This document shows positions 49,084 through 57,945 of a stretch of 64,000 bases of DNA, in pieces. A model generated the notes under the pieces. It saw only the letters and a list, made by a program, of their open reading frames with translations, was not told the origin of the DNA and ran no database searches. Within the stretch, counting starts at the first letter, position 1, and each line of letters begins with the position of its first letter. Position numbers and translations under genes: made by a program. Source of the DNA: Flavobacterium sp. ov086 (lineage in GTDB: Bacteria > Bacteroidota > Bacteroidia > Flavobacteriales > Flavobacteriaceae); the NCBI RefSeq assembly GCF_900187965.1, contig NZ_FZNL01000014.1, positions 62,001 to 126,000 of the forward strand, written 5' to 3'.

Positions 49084-52000
49084 TTAATTAATGAGTTTAC
49101 TTGGAGGGAATCCAAATTGCTTTTTAAAACATCTGCTAAAATATAAGGGATCATTAAAACCTACCAGATTAGTAACTTCAGAAACATTATATTTTTTGGT
49201 TTTTAAGAGTTCTGCCGATTTTTTTAGACGTATGGTTCTAATAAATTCATTAGGAGCTAAATCTGTTAGTTCTTTAATTTTTCTGTATAATTTAGAGGAA
49301 CTCACACCTAGTTTATCACATAAAAATTCTGTTGACAAATCTAACTCGCCCAGATTATCATTTATTAAACCGGTTATTTTTTCCATGAATTCCTCATCAA
49401 TTGGAGAATGAGTAAGTAGACTTATTTTACTTTCTACTTCTCCGGAGAATTTTAATTTTAACTCTGATCTTGATTTAATAATATTTTCAATTACCGTTTT
49501 TAATAACGAGGGTTCAAAGGGTTTTACTAAATAACCATCAGCTCCTGTTTCATATCCTTTAACCTTATCTACGTTTTCTGCAAGTGCCGTTAATAAAACG
49601 ACTGGTATATGACTAATAAACTCATCGCTTTTTAGTTCTTTACAAAATTCGAGTCCATCCATAACTGGCATCATAACATCTGCAATACATAAGATTGGTT
49701 TAATTTGTCGGCAAATTTTCAGGCCTTCTTCTCCATTTTCGGCATCATAAACTTTGTAGTAATCGGATAGATAATCGACCAAATATTTTCTAAGTTCAAT
49801 ATTATCTTCGATAACCAATACTTTCTCTTTTAAATCTACGCTCTGAATTATTTTTTTTACCGATTTTTCAGGAATTAGCATGCTTAAATTGTCATTTTTT
49901 AAAGCATATTCAAATACTTCTTTATCATCGTAAGAAATGCGGTCTATGGGAATTTCAACCTTAAATGTACTTCCTTTACCCAAGGTACTTTCTACGGTTA
50001 TAGATCCTTTGTGAAGCGCCACTAACGATTTTACTAAAGACAGACCAATACCCGATCCTGTGTTATTTGCTTTACTATTGGTAGCCTGATAAAAGCGTTT
50101 GAAGATTTTTTCCTGACTTTTTAATGGAATTCCAATTCCGTCATCGATAACTTCCAGAATTAAAATTTCTTCAGTACTATTTTTTAGCCTGATAAATAAA
50201 TCTACATTACCGTATTTGTTGGTAAACTTCAACGCATTAGACAAGAGATTGTAAAGAATTTTATCATATTTATCATTATCTACCCAACCCTTAATATCTT
50301 CGGCCTCAGCAATAAAATTTAATTTAATTTTCTTGTTGTATGCCATTTCCTTAAAGGAATCAAAAATATTTTTAGAATAGGCCAGAATATCTGTTTTTGA
50401 AACTTTAAGTTTTAATTCCCCTGACTGTGCTTTTCTAAAATCGAGTACCTGATTTACCAGATTTAACAGCCTGCTGGCATTTTGATAGATTAGATTGTAT
50501 CTGCTTTTTTCATAATCGGTTGCATTATTATTTTCATCCAATAATTGCTTGGCGGGACCTAAAATAAGTGTTAACGGAGTCCTTAATTCATGCGAAATAT
50601 TCGTAAAAAATCGTAGTTTTTCGTTATTCAGCTTAATATCATGTTCCCTGTTTACTTTTTCGGTAAGCAATTCCTGTTTTAGGCGGATACGGTTTTTAAT
50701 TTCTCTTCTGATAAAATAAAAAATGGAAACCAGCAGTGCAAAGAATAGTAAAAATGATATTGGCGTTAACCAAAAAGGCGGAAGAATTTTTATCTGATAA
50801 GAAACCACCTTGCTCCAATGACCGTCGCTATTACTGGATTTTATTTTGAATACATAATTACCCGGAAAAAGATTGGTATACTGAACAGTTCTTGAGTTAC
50901 TATTGGCTGTAATCCAATTTTTATCAAAGCCTTCCAGCATATACTGAAACTTATTCAGTTTTTCGTTAGCAAATGACGGAGTCGAAAACTGTAGTGAAAA
51001 ATTTCGGTTTTTGTAGTTGAGTTCTACCTTTTTTCCATAGTTCAGGTCCTTTGAAAGCGGAACATCTCCGTTAATTTCCATTTCAGGAAATACTTCTTCA
51101 TTCTGAATTTTAAATTCGGAAATGACTGGTTCAGGTGACCAATTATTTCTTTTCATTGTTTGTGGAGAAAAAGAAATAATACCATTTTTACCTCCAAGAA
51201 AAATAGTAGAATTATTAAAATTAAAAAAACCGCTTGAACTAAAAACATCCAGTCTATTACCACTGTTTACATGGTAAATATTAATATCTTTTAAATCTGA
51301 TTTTACCCAGGCAATACTATTATTATTGATGTTTAGCCATAAATTTCCGTTTGCGTCTGTTAACATATCGGTAATCCATGTACCGGAGATTTCTTTAAAG
51401 TTTTTTATAGTTGAAAAAGTGTTTTTTTTAGAATCGAACAAACATAGTCCAAAACGCGTAGATGCCCATATTTTACCTTTTTTGTCGATCATGATATCAC
51501 TAACATTGTCTTCATTAGGTATGCCATTTTCTTTTTTAGAAAGTGATTTGTACGTTTCTATTTTACCTGATGCCACATTATATTTCACAACACCTGTTTC
51601 TGTAGCAAACCACACATTGTTTTGAGTATCTTTTTCTATAGCATTTATCTGAAAGCCCGGTAATAATTTTCCTTTCGAAGCCTGTACTTCTAAAGTTTTT
51701 GTATTTAATATAACGGCTCCTTCTCCAAATGAACCTATCATCATCGATTGATCTCCAATTTTATTAAAAGCAAATATTGGCGATGTATCAAAACCCAGAT
51801 TAATTTCTTTTGATGAATTAGCGCTGTAGTTATACACCATCATTTTACCATCCCAAAGTCCACAATAAAAAATTTTGCCATCTTCAGAATAGATACTCGA
51901 TATATCAATCGATTTATTGTACAGCGGCACAAAACCTTTTGCACTTGAAATAAAAAGTCCGTTATGACTAGTAGCTACAATTACTTTTCCGTCGTATGTT

Positions 52001-53121
52001 TTAGAAAACCCCCTTATGCGTGGTGCCTGATTGCCTATGTAACGTGAGATGTCTTTATTGAGTACGAATTGGTTTTCGTACGGATCAAACTTGTCAAGGC
52101 CGTCCTCTGTCCCAATCCATAAAACTCCTGAACGATCAAAGTATAAAGCCGAAATTAAATTATCAACGATCGAAGTATCATCTGATAGCACTGAATAATA
52201 CCATTTGTAATCTCCTTTTTGAATGTCCTCTAATTGCCTGCAAACCAGTAATCCTCCAAGAGTTCCAACCCAGTATTTACCATCCGGAGCCTGGGCAACT
52301 GATAAAAAGTACGGCCCCAAATTGCCTCTAATTTCTTTGTTTTCAATATATAAATTTACAAATTCATCCTTTTTTTCATCTAATTTGTAGAGTCCTTTAC
52401 GTGTTCCTACAAAAATATCGGCTTTAGCATCTTCATAAATAAAATTGATATACGGGTTTTTTTCATTAGAATAAGGAACAGAGAGTGTGTAATTATTCAT
52501 TTTTACAATTGTTCCTTTACTGTCTAAGGTTATTTTGGCAACAGATCCTTTATCATAACTGCCTACCCAAATATTTCCTTTTCTGTCTTCAAAAATTTCT
52601 TTTACATAATCAAAACCTTTAATCGGAATTTTTTCGAATCTGTTTTCTTTCAAAAAAAACATATAAAGTCCCTGATTTTTTGTACCTACCCAAACTCTCT
52701 TGAATTTATCAACATATACCGATCTGATTTCTCCTTCGGGCAAACTGTTTGGGTCATTTTTTTTAGGCAAGAAAGTGACAAAAACATGTGTATCCATTTT
52801 AAAAAGTGTCAAACCTTTTCTGGTTCCTATCCATAAATGATTTGATGATTCATCTAATTCTAATGCCGTAATATCATCATTGTACAATTTATTATTACCG
52901 GGAGACGAACTCATGTAGTTTTTAAACTGATACCCATCAAAACGATTCAATCCAAAAAAAGTACCAAACCATAAAAATCCTTTTTTATCCTGTACAATAT
53001 GCCTCACCGAGTTATGTGACAAACCGTTGTTGTCATTATAATGCGTAAATTTTATATTCTGTGAATGCGAATAATAAAATGTGGCTAAACAAAGGAATAA
53101 TATAAAAGGATTTCGTTTCAT
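49084..53121 (-). CDS. Hybrid two-component system regulator (HTCS)
   Basis: A membrane-spanning sensor kinase and DNA-binding regulator in one 1345-residue chain. Signal peptide 1-20, then a two-component propeller sensor of about 14 repeats (GLSHNSVRHIVQDKKGFLWF, HLWIGTRKGLTLF), a Y_Y_Y domain (KFQYMLEGFDKNWITANSNS), and one membrane helix near 780-800. The kinase has the H-box FFTNISHELRTPLTL with His844 and the ATPase DNGIGIPLKSQEKIFKRF. The receiver has Asp1148 in CIADVMMPVMDG, and the C-terminus is an AraC HTH (EVTNLVGFNDPLYFSRCFKK). Family members bind specific oligosaccharides; the flanking GH92, GH28 and GH2 genes are candidate targets. Confidence 0.95.
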   Translation of the reverse strand: MKRNPFILFLCLATFYYSHSQNIKFTHYNDNNGLSHNSVRHIVQDKKGFLWFGTFFGLNRFDGYQFKNYMSSSPGNNKLYNDDITALELDESSNHLWIGTRKGLTLFKMDTHVFVTFLPKKNDPNSLPEGEIRSVYVDKFKRVWVGTKNQGLYMFFLKENRFEKIPIKGFDYVKEIFEDRKGNIWVGSYDKGSVAKITLDSKGTIVKMNNYTLSVPYSNEKNPYINFIYEDAKADIFVGTRKGLYKLDEKKDEFVNLYIENKEIRGNLGPYFLSVAQAPDGKYWVGTLGGLLVCRQLEDIQKGDYKWYYSVLSDDTSIVDNLISALYFDRSGVLWIGTEDGLDKFDPYENQFVLNKDISRYIGNQAPRIRGFSKTYDGKVIVATSHNGLFISSAKGFVPLYNKSIDISSIYSEDGKIFYCGLWDGKMMVYNYSANSSKEINLGFDTSPIFAFNKIGDQSMMIGSFGEGAVILNTKTLEVQASKGKLLPGFQINAIEKDTQNNVWFATETGVVKYNVASGKIETYKSLSKKENGIPNEDNVSDIMIDKKGKIWASTRFGLCLFDSKKNTFSTIKNFKEISGTWITDMLTDANGNLWLNINNNSIAWVKSDLKDINIYHVNSGNRLDVFSSSGFFNFNNSTIFLGGKNGIISFSPQTMKRNNWSPEPVISEFKIQNEEVFPEMEINGDVPLSKDLNYGKKVELNYKNRNFSLQFSTPSFANEKLNKFQYMLEGFDKNWITANSNSRTVQYTNLFPGNYVFKIKSSNSDGHWSKVVSYQIKILPPFWLTPISFLLFFALLVSIFYFIRREIKNRIRLKQELLTEKVNREHDIKLNNEKLRFFTNISHELRTPLTLILGPAKQLLDENNNATDYEKSRYNLIYQNASRLLNLVNQVLDFRKAQSGELKLKVSKTDILAYSKNIFDSFKEMAYNKKIKLNFIAEAEDIKGWVDNDKYDKILYNLLSNALKFTNKYGNVDLFIRLKNSTEEILILEVIDDGIGIPLKSQEKIFKRFYQATNSKANNTGSGIGLSLVKSLVALHKGSITVESTLGKGSTFKVEIPIDRISYDDKEVFEYALKNDNLSMLIPEKSVKKIIQSVDLKEKVLVIEDNIELRKYLVDYLSDYYKVYDAENGEEGLKICRQIKPILCIADVMMPVMDGLEFCKELKSDEFISHIPVVLLTALAENVDKVKGYETGADGYLVKPFEPSLLKTVIENIIKSRSELKLKFSGEVESKISLLTHSPIDEEFMEKITGLINDNLGELDLSTEFLCDKLGVSSSKLYRKIKELTDLAPNEFIRTIRLKKSAELLKTKKYNVSEVTNLVGFNDPLYFSRCFKKQFGFPPSKLIN

Positions 53122-53174
53122 AAAATGAATTATAACTGCAATGTACTATTTTTGATTAAATAATTGTTATATTT

Positions 53175-55004
53175 TTAAGGTTCTATTCGATCAATCTTAT
53201 TGGTATTTAAGTTAATTTTAAAATGATCTGCCGGTTGCCCATTCATCGTTTTCAATACTATTTTTGACCAAAGGACTAAATTCTTATTACTCGATTTTTC
53301 TAATTGTTTACAGACCATTTCATATTGTTTTAATCTGTTTTTACCTATTTCGGGAATGGCTAATTCATCTGCGTTTTTTAATCTGTAAAAATCAAATATC
53401 ATATCAAAACCTGTCCAGGATTCAAAATCCTGAATCGCTAAATGATTCGACAATAGCTCTTGTTCGACTTCTGCAGTGTTTGCATTGATTTGTACTAAAT
53501 CTTTACCGGAAAGTTTTATAATAGCCGCCAGAAATTCAACCGGAAAATCTTCAGGCAAAAAACGCAGGCGAACCAATTCTTTCAAATGCCATCTTGTAAA
53601 ATCCTCATAATCTTTAGCTTTCAGAATATCTTTATTCCAAATATCAGGACTTTTTATATTTTGCAAATGAGCGTACTCTTCTTCATAAAAAGGAAACAAG
53701 TTGTTAAACTTTGAAACGGAACCCACCACGATCGTTTCTACCTCAACTTCTGAATTAGAATGAATCGTCAGTATTTTATACGCTGGTTTATAGGCCGCCA
53801 ATGAAGGCGTTTGAATGTTAAATAAAGTATTGCCTTTTGCTGTTGTTCTTACTCCTGTATCGTTAATATGCATGTGTCCGCCAAAATGAATTTGAATTCC
53901 TGCATCGGCAAATATCTGGGCAACTTCTTCATCCGGCACTCTGTCTAATTGCATTTTATGGGGACCAAACAACAGTTTTAATTCCGGTGAAGCATCATCG
54001 TTAAAATCAACCATTGGATAATGACTAAAAGCAATTACTATTTTCCCTTTTTGTCTGGCTTCTGCCGAGACTTTTTTTATCCAGTCTATTAAATGTTTTT
54101 TATAAATAAGCACATTATTGTAACCAATGCTGGCTCCGGAAAAATCATTAGGATTATCCAGCGCTCCTGATAATTTTTTGTTAGGAACATACACATTTGC
54201 GTCTATTGCCAAAAGCCAAACGCCTTTGATTGGCTCAACCAAATAACTAGCGTCCGGAAGTGATAAATTGGTATTTACAACAGCATACGTTCTTTTTTGT
54301 AATCCGGACTCTTTTAAAGCTTTGTCAAAATTATAGCCTTCATAAGTATAGGTCGAAAAAGGAGTTTCCCAATACAAATCATTTTTCTTTGGAAAGAATC
54401 CAAAATCAGCCATTTCATTTATGGTCTCTTTATATCCCCAGTTTTTTATATCAGATGTGATTATTGGTTCTAATTGATCTTTATCTTCGGGCAGATTATT
54501 TTTAGAGCTGCTTATAATTTGTTCTTTACCTCCTTTGCCTAAAAAATCTGTTTTAAGGGCTTCTTGAGAAAAAGGTCTTACTACATCATGATTTCCTGTT
54601 GTTACAAAAAACGACATGCCGTGTTTCCTGGTGTATTTATTCAATATTTTTTTTAATCCCCTAACATGAACGGGTTGTCCGTCATCACTAAAATCCCCCG
54701 GAAGTACAACTTGTTTAATTCCTCTTTTTGAAATGTCATTTAAAGCTTCTAAAAATGCAAAATAATTTTCGTTGAAAATTCTGGTAGAGTGTAATTGCGA
54801 ATTCATTGTTCTTATATTGACATACTCTCCTGTTTCTGGGTTCTTAACTCCTTTGTAATTATTATCTTGAAATTTCCCGAAAATATCCTGCAAATGAACA
54901 TCGGCAATAAAAGCAATTTTTACTGCAGTATTTTTTTCTGCCTGCTTTGATTTACAGGCATACATAAAAAGTAATAGCAATATTAATCCCAATGCTCTTA
55001 ACAT
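53175..55004 (-). CDS. Calcineurin-like metallophosphoesterase, lipoprotein
   Basis: A surface or periplasmic phosphoesterase of 609 residues. I chose ATG 55004 (MLRALGLILLLLFMYACKSK, lipid Cys17); the 54 codons upstream derive from a palindromic repeat. All metallophosphoesterase blocks are present: IAFIADVHLQD (Asp35, His37), VVLPGDFSDDGQ, FFVTTGNHDVVR, IVIAFSHYPMVDF and QIHFGGHMHIND. About 200 C-terminal residues (from DIWNKDILKAKDYEDFTRWH) are helical and unassigned. It sits in the GH92 locus, so it may remove phosphate or phosphodiester groups from a phosphorylated glycan such as phosphomannan; that is inference. Confidence 0.9.
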   Translation of the reverse strand: MLRALGLILLLLFMYACKSKQAEKNTAVKIAFIADVHLQDIFGKFQDNNYKGVKNPETGEYVNIRTMNSQLHSTRIFNENYFAFLEALNDISKRGIKQVVLPGDFSDDGQPVHVRGLKKILNKYTRKHGMSFFVTTGNHDVVRPFSQEALKTDFLGKGGKEQIISSSKNNLPEDKDQLEPIITSDIKNWGYKETINEMADFGFFPKKNDLYWETPFSTYTYEGYNFDKALKESGLQKRTYAVVNTNLSLPDASYLVEPIKGVWLLAIDANVYVPNKKLSGALDNPNDFSGASIGYNNVLIYKKHLIDWIKKVSAEARQKGKIVIAFSHYPMVDFNDDASPELKLLFGPHKMQLDRVPDEEVAQIFADAGIQIHFGGHMHINDTGVRTTAKGNTLFNIQTPSLAAYKPAYKILTIHSNSEVEVETIVVGSVSKFNNLFPFYEEEYAHLQNIKSPDIWNKDILKAKDYEDFTRWHLKELVRLRFLPEDFPVEFLAAIIKLSGKDLVQINANTAEVEQELLSNHLAIQDFESWTGFDMIFDFYRLKNADELAIPEIGKNRLKQYEMVCKQLEKSSNKNLVLWSKIVLKTMNGQPADHFKINLNTNKIDRIEP

Positions 55005-55045
55005 ATAATTTATTTTATAATTATTTATTATCACTATCCGTGACG

Positions 55046-55224
55046 AATACCAAGCAAAAATAAGATGAAAAAGTTTGCCACGAATTTCTCGAATTTTTAT
55101 TTCGAAACTGCCTAAAAAACTAGCCACAAATTGGACAGATTTACATAGATTTTTCAATCTGTACAATCAAAATAATTCAGGGTAATTCGAGAAATTCGTG
55201 GCAAAAAAACATGTTTGGTATTCT
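55046..55224. repeat. Palindromic intergenic element with 22-base perfect arms
   Basis: TTTGCCACGAATTTCTCGAA at 55075-55094 (extending 2 more bases) pairs with its complement at 55185-55206. Outer blocks GAATACCAAGCA at 55046-55057 and TGTTTGGTATTC at 55213-55224 extend the pairing, and an inner pair ACAGATT/AATCTGT lies at 55136-55163. It lies between the phosphoesterase and the lyase-like gene. Confidence 0.75.
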
Positions 55225-55237
55225 TTGTCCTGCAGGA

Positions 55238-57034
55238 TTAAGAAATCATCATTTTATGAGTAAACGGTGTAAATCCTGTAATATAAACATGTACTCCGTT
55301 TGTATGCAAGCTGCCTTTGTGATAGGTGTATTCTTCACTATCTAAATTTTCTATGTTTAGATGTTCGCACTTTCCTGGTCCAAAATGTATAGCATCTTCT
55401 CCCGTAGCAACTTCTCCGAATCCAGATCTAAGAAAATAGTTCTTTTTTTCGTCTATTTCTGCTCCTTTGACGATGCTTTCTTCATTAAAACACATTTCAA
55501 TTGTTACTTCAACGTTTGGAGGTCCGTCGACTTTAAAATCTAAACTCAGCGTTCCATTTTCTTCCGTGATTTCAATTATAGTAATTTGCTTTTTTACATT
55601 GCTTTTGGTTCTCGAATCAAAATCCATTTTATTCCAAAATCGACCGTCTGGTGATTCAGATAATTTATAATCCCCATCAGATCTGCGAAATTCTTCGGCA
55701 AGCGGCTGGTAATAATCTGCTTCTTTGGTTTCCTTCAGGATGTATTTATTTCCTTCTTTTACGATACCATCGCTGCTAAAATATCCCATTCTAAAAAAGG
55801 AAGTAGACAGTCGCATGTATTTTAGTATAGAATCTTGTTTTCTATACATTAGAAAATTAGGATTTGAAGATCTTCCGGAAACAATCTGAACCGGCTGATC
55901 GTTACCGCCAAATAGTGTCACGGAGGCTTTTCCGCGCCTGATTCTTGCCAGATTCGAGACTGCAAAAAACTTTTCAAAGTCATTTGCAACTTTACCTTCA
56001 ACAGGAATTTGTTTCTGAAGTTCCTCATTTTCCATAAAAAAAGCTAATGAATCTGATAAGATATCGGTTGTAAAATCCGGTAGATTTTCAATGCCATTGA
56101 CCATATACGCAAACATTGCATTATTAGTGCGAATTGCCATGTATCGATACTGCAAATAAAACTTCGTTACTGTTAAAGTCATAAACTGATCCTGCCTTTT
56201 CGAATCAACTGTAACCAAATCGCCATTGGGTTCTGTATAATAAAAATAAGTGGTTAGATTTTGGTTCACTATATCTAATAATTCCGGTCTATTAAGTGTT
56301 CTTGCCATCGTAATTAATGCTCTGTCAATTACTGCAGAGTAAATCCCGCTTCGTTCAGAATAATGCCCATCTTCATTGATATAAATACCTTCTGCCAGCC
56401 ATTGATCAATTCTTTTAACATATCTGACATCCGGATACAGGGAATTAATATTGGCTAATGCCGCACAAATAACCCATCTGTGATTTGGAGTATGAACACC
56501 TCCTGTTACCATAGCCTCGCCAGCATTCAAAATAAACTTTTTAAATTTATCTTTTAATTGTACTAAATCGCTTTGTTTGTTATTTTTCAAAATAAAAGCA
56601 GCAAGACAAATATATTCTAAGACAAAAGCAGTATCGGGAGGAGATTGTCTGTTGCCTCCAGCATCTAATGTGCCATCGCTATATTGTTCTTTTAATAAAA
56701 TATCTATTGCCTGATTCAGCTTTTCAACTAAAACTTTTGATTTATAATATTCAGATCCGGAATTAGCCATCGAAGCCGTCATTGTTGCAATGGAGTTGGC
56801 TACACCACGAAAACTGCTCAGTCTGATTGTGGGGTCAAGAGGTACTTTGCTGAGGATTGTTCTAACAGTGGCATCATTGTTTAAGATGAGCTTTTTCATT
56901 AATTGAATATCCTCTTTAGAAGTATTGTTTTTTAAAAACAAATCATTGGCAAAAATAGCATCACTAACTAAAGCTCCTGCCAATGTTAAACCTGATAATC
57001 TAATAAATTCTCCACGGCTAATTTGCTTTTTCAT
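55238..57034 (-). CDS. Secreted protein of unknown family, possible polysaccharide lyase (alpha/alpha-toroid-like)
   Basis: I do not recognise the family. The 598-residue protein has an N-terminal signal (SRGEFIRLSGLTLAGALVSD) and a helical repeat domain to about residue 340, followed by a beta-rich domain (NEENGTLSLDFKVDGPPNVE, FLRSGFGEVATGEDAIHFGP). The order helical toroid then beta-sandwich, with HTPNHRWVICAALANI (Asn184, His185) and EDGHYSERSGIYSAVIDRAL (Tyr225, Tyr232), resembles the Asn/His/Tyr layout of toroid-type lyases such as heparinase or chondroitin-lyase relatives. Position in a GH92/phosphoesterase locus supports a carbohydrate role. Lyase activity is inference. Confidence 0.6.
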   Translation of the reverse strand: MKKQISRGEFIRLSGLTLAGALVSDAIFANDLFLKNNTSKEDIQLMKKLILNNDATVRTILSKVPLDPTIRLSSFRGVANSIATMTASMANSGSEYYKSKVLVEKLNQAIDILLKEQYSDGTLDAGGNRQSPPDTAFVLEYICLAAFILKNNKQSDLVQLKDKFKKFILNAGEAMVTGGVHTPNHRWVICAALANINSLYPDVRYVKRIDQWLAEGIYINEDGHYSERSGIYSAVIDRALITMARTLNRPELLDIVNQNLTTYFYYTEPNGDLVTVDSKRQDQFMTLTVTKFYLQYRYMAIRTNNAMFAYMVNGIENLPDFTTDILSDSLAFFMENEELQKQIPVEGKVANDFEKFFAVSNLARIRRGKASVTLFGGNDQPVQIVSGRSSNPNFLMYRKQDSILKYMRLSTSFFRMGYFSSDGIVKEGNKYILKETKEADYYQPLAEEFRRSDGDYKLSESPDGRFWNKMDFDSRTKSNVKKQITIIEITEENGTLSLDFKVDGPPNVEVTIEMCFNEESIVKGAEIDEKKNYFLRSGFGEVATGEDAIHFGPGKCEHLNIENLDSEEYTYHKGSLHTNGVHVYITGFTPFTHKMMIS

Positions 57035-57079
57035 CTGTTACTATTTATTGTTTTGAGCGATAAAAGGCTTATTATCTAT

Positions 57080-57290
57080 TCTTTGGATAAAGCTCCGGAG
57101 GAGCAACATATTTATAGCCAGTTAATGTCAGGTTAGTAGAATCAAGCTCCAGAGGAGCGATATGTTTACAGGCGACATAATAATTTTTCTTTTTTGAATC
57201 TGAATATTTCACCCCGATGGGGTTCTCTCTCATAAATTCATAAACTGCTATAAATATGCTGTTCCGCCGGGACTTCGAATTAATTTCAGT
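57080..57290. repeat. Repeat spacer with two AGCTCCxGAGGAGC units
   Basis: Two similar units, AGCTCCGGAGGAGCAACATA at about 57092-57111 and AGCTCCAGAGGAGCGATATG at about 57145-57164, each with a small palindrome and each followed by TTTA(T/C)AG. The right end holds ACCCCGATGGGGTT and CCGCCGGGACTTCG. I recall CTCCGTAGGAGC-type repeats as common in Bacteroidota. A 73-codon open frame over it (57072-57293) is a by-product. Confidence 0.65.
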
Positions 57291-57367
57291 CAACGATTTC
57301 CTTATATGTAATTACCTATCATTTATTTTTGAACAGAGACCTAACAGGTTTTAAAAAACTGTTAGAT

Positions 57368-57943
57368 TTAATGATCAACTACTTTTACTAATGTAAAATT
57401 TATTCCTAATGGGTTTTTAGTCATTTTACAGATTAAGGGAAAATCCGGATTTTTTATAATCCACATTTCTGTTTCATCAATTTGAGCAATCACGTGCAAA
57501 GTATCTAGTAATTTCCCTTCCAGATCAACACTGTTTTTAGGGGCATTTTTATCTAAAACATACGTTGTATTGTTATAAATAAACTTGTTGTTTTTTAGTA
57601 AATCGCGATAAGCTGACTGCGAAATCATAAAAAAAGTTTCTGTTGGTTTCAGGTTTAAAACCGGCGCATATTCTCCCTGATTGTAGCTTAATGCTGTTCC
57701 GTTTTTTAATGCTTCCGGCAACGTTCTAATGCTGCTTTTTACTCCTCTTGTGTCTAAATTTAATACAAGTGTATCGCCCGCCATTTTAGTAGTAAGCATT
57801 AGCGTTCTTGTCTGTCCGTGCAGTTTACAGATATAACTTAATTCTGTATTATTTTTAAGAGACGGAATGTAGTTTTGTGCTATTCCTATTTGATGTATTG
57901 TACACAAAAGAAGAATTAATAGTGCTTTTTTCATCTGTTGCAT
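57368..57943 (-). CDS. Small secreted protein of unknown function
   Basis: A 191-residue protein with signal peptide (MKKALLILLLCTIHQIGIAQ, if read from 57934) and an all-beta look in the mature part. I place the start at ATG 57943, 2 bases after the GH92 stop; ATG 57934 is an equal alternative. Features include NTELSYICKLHGQTRTLMLT, TETFFMISQSAYRDLLKNNK, IDETEMWIIKNPDFPLICKM and no cysteine pair typical of disulfides. It is co-transcribed with the two GH92 genes and the lyase-like gene. Unrecognised; a periplasmic binding or accessory role is possible. Confidence 0.75.
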   Translation of the reverse strand: MQQMKKALLILLLCTIHQIGIAQNYIPSLKNNTELSYICKLHGQTRTLMLTTKMAGDTLVLNLDTRGVKSSIRTLPEALKNGTALSYNQGEYAPVLNLKPTETFFMISQSAYRDLLKNNKFIYNNTTYVLDKNAPKNSVDLEGKLLDTLHVIAQIDETEMWIIKNPDFPLICKMTKNPLGINFTLVKVVDH

Positions 57944-57945
57944 AT

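Noticed and set aside
57072..57293. 73-codon open frame between two glycan genes
   Set aside because: Its sequence is the translation of AGCTCC-GAGGAGC repeat units.
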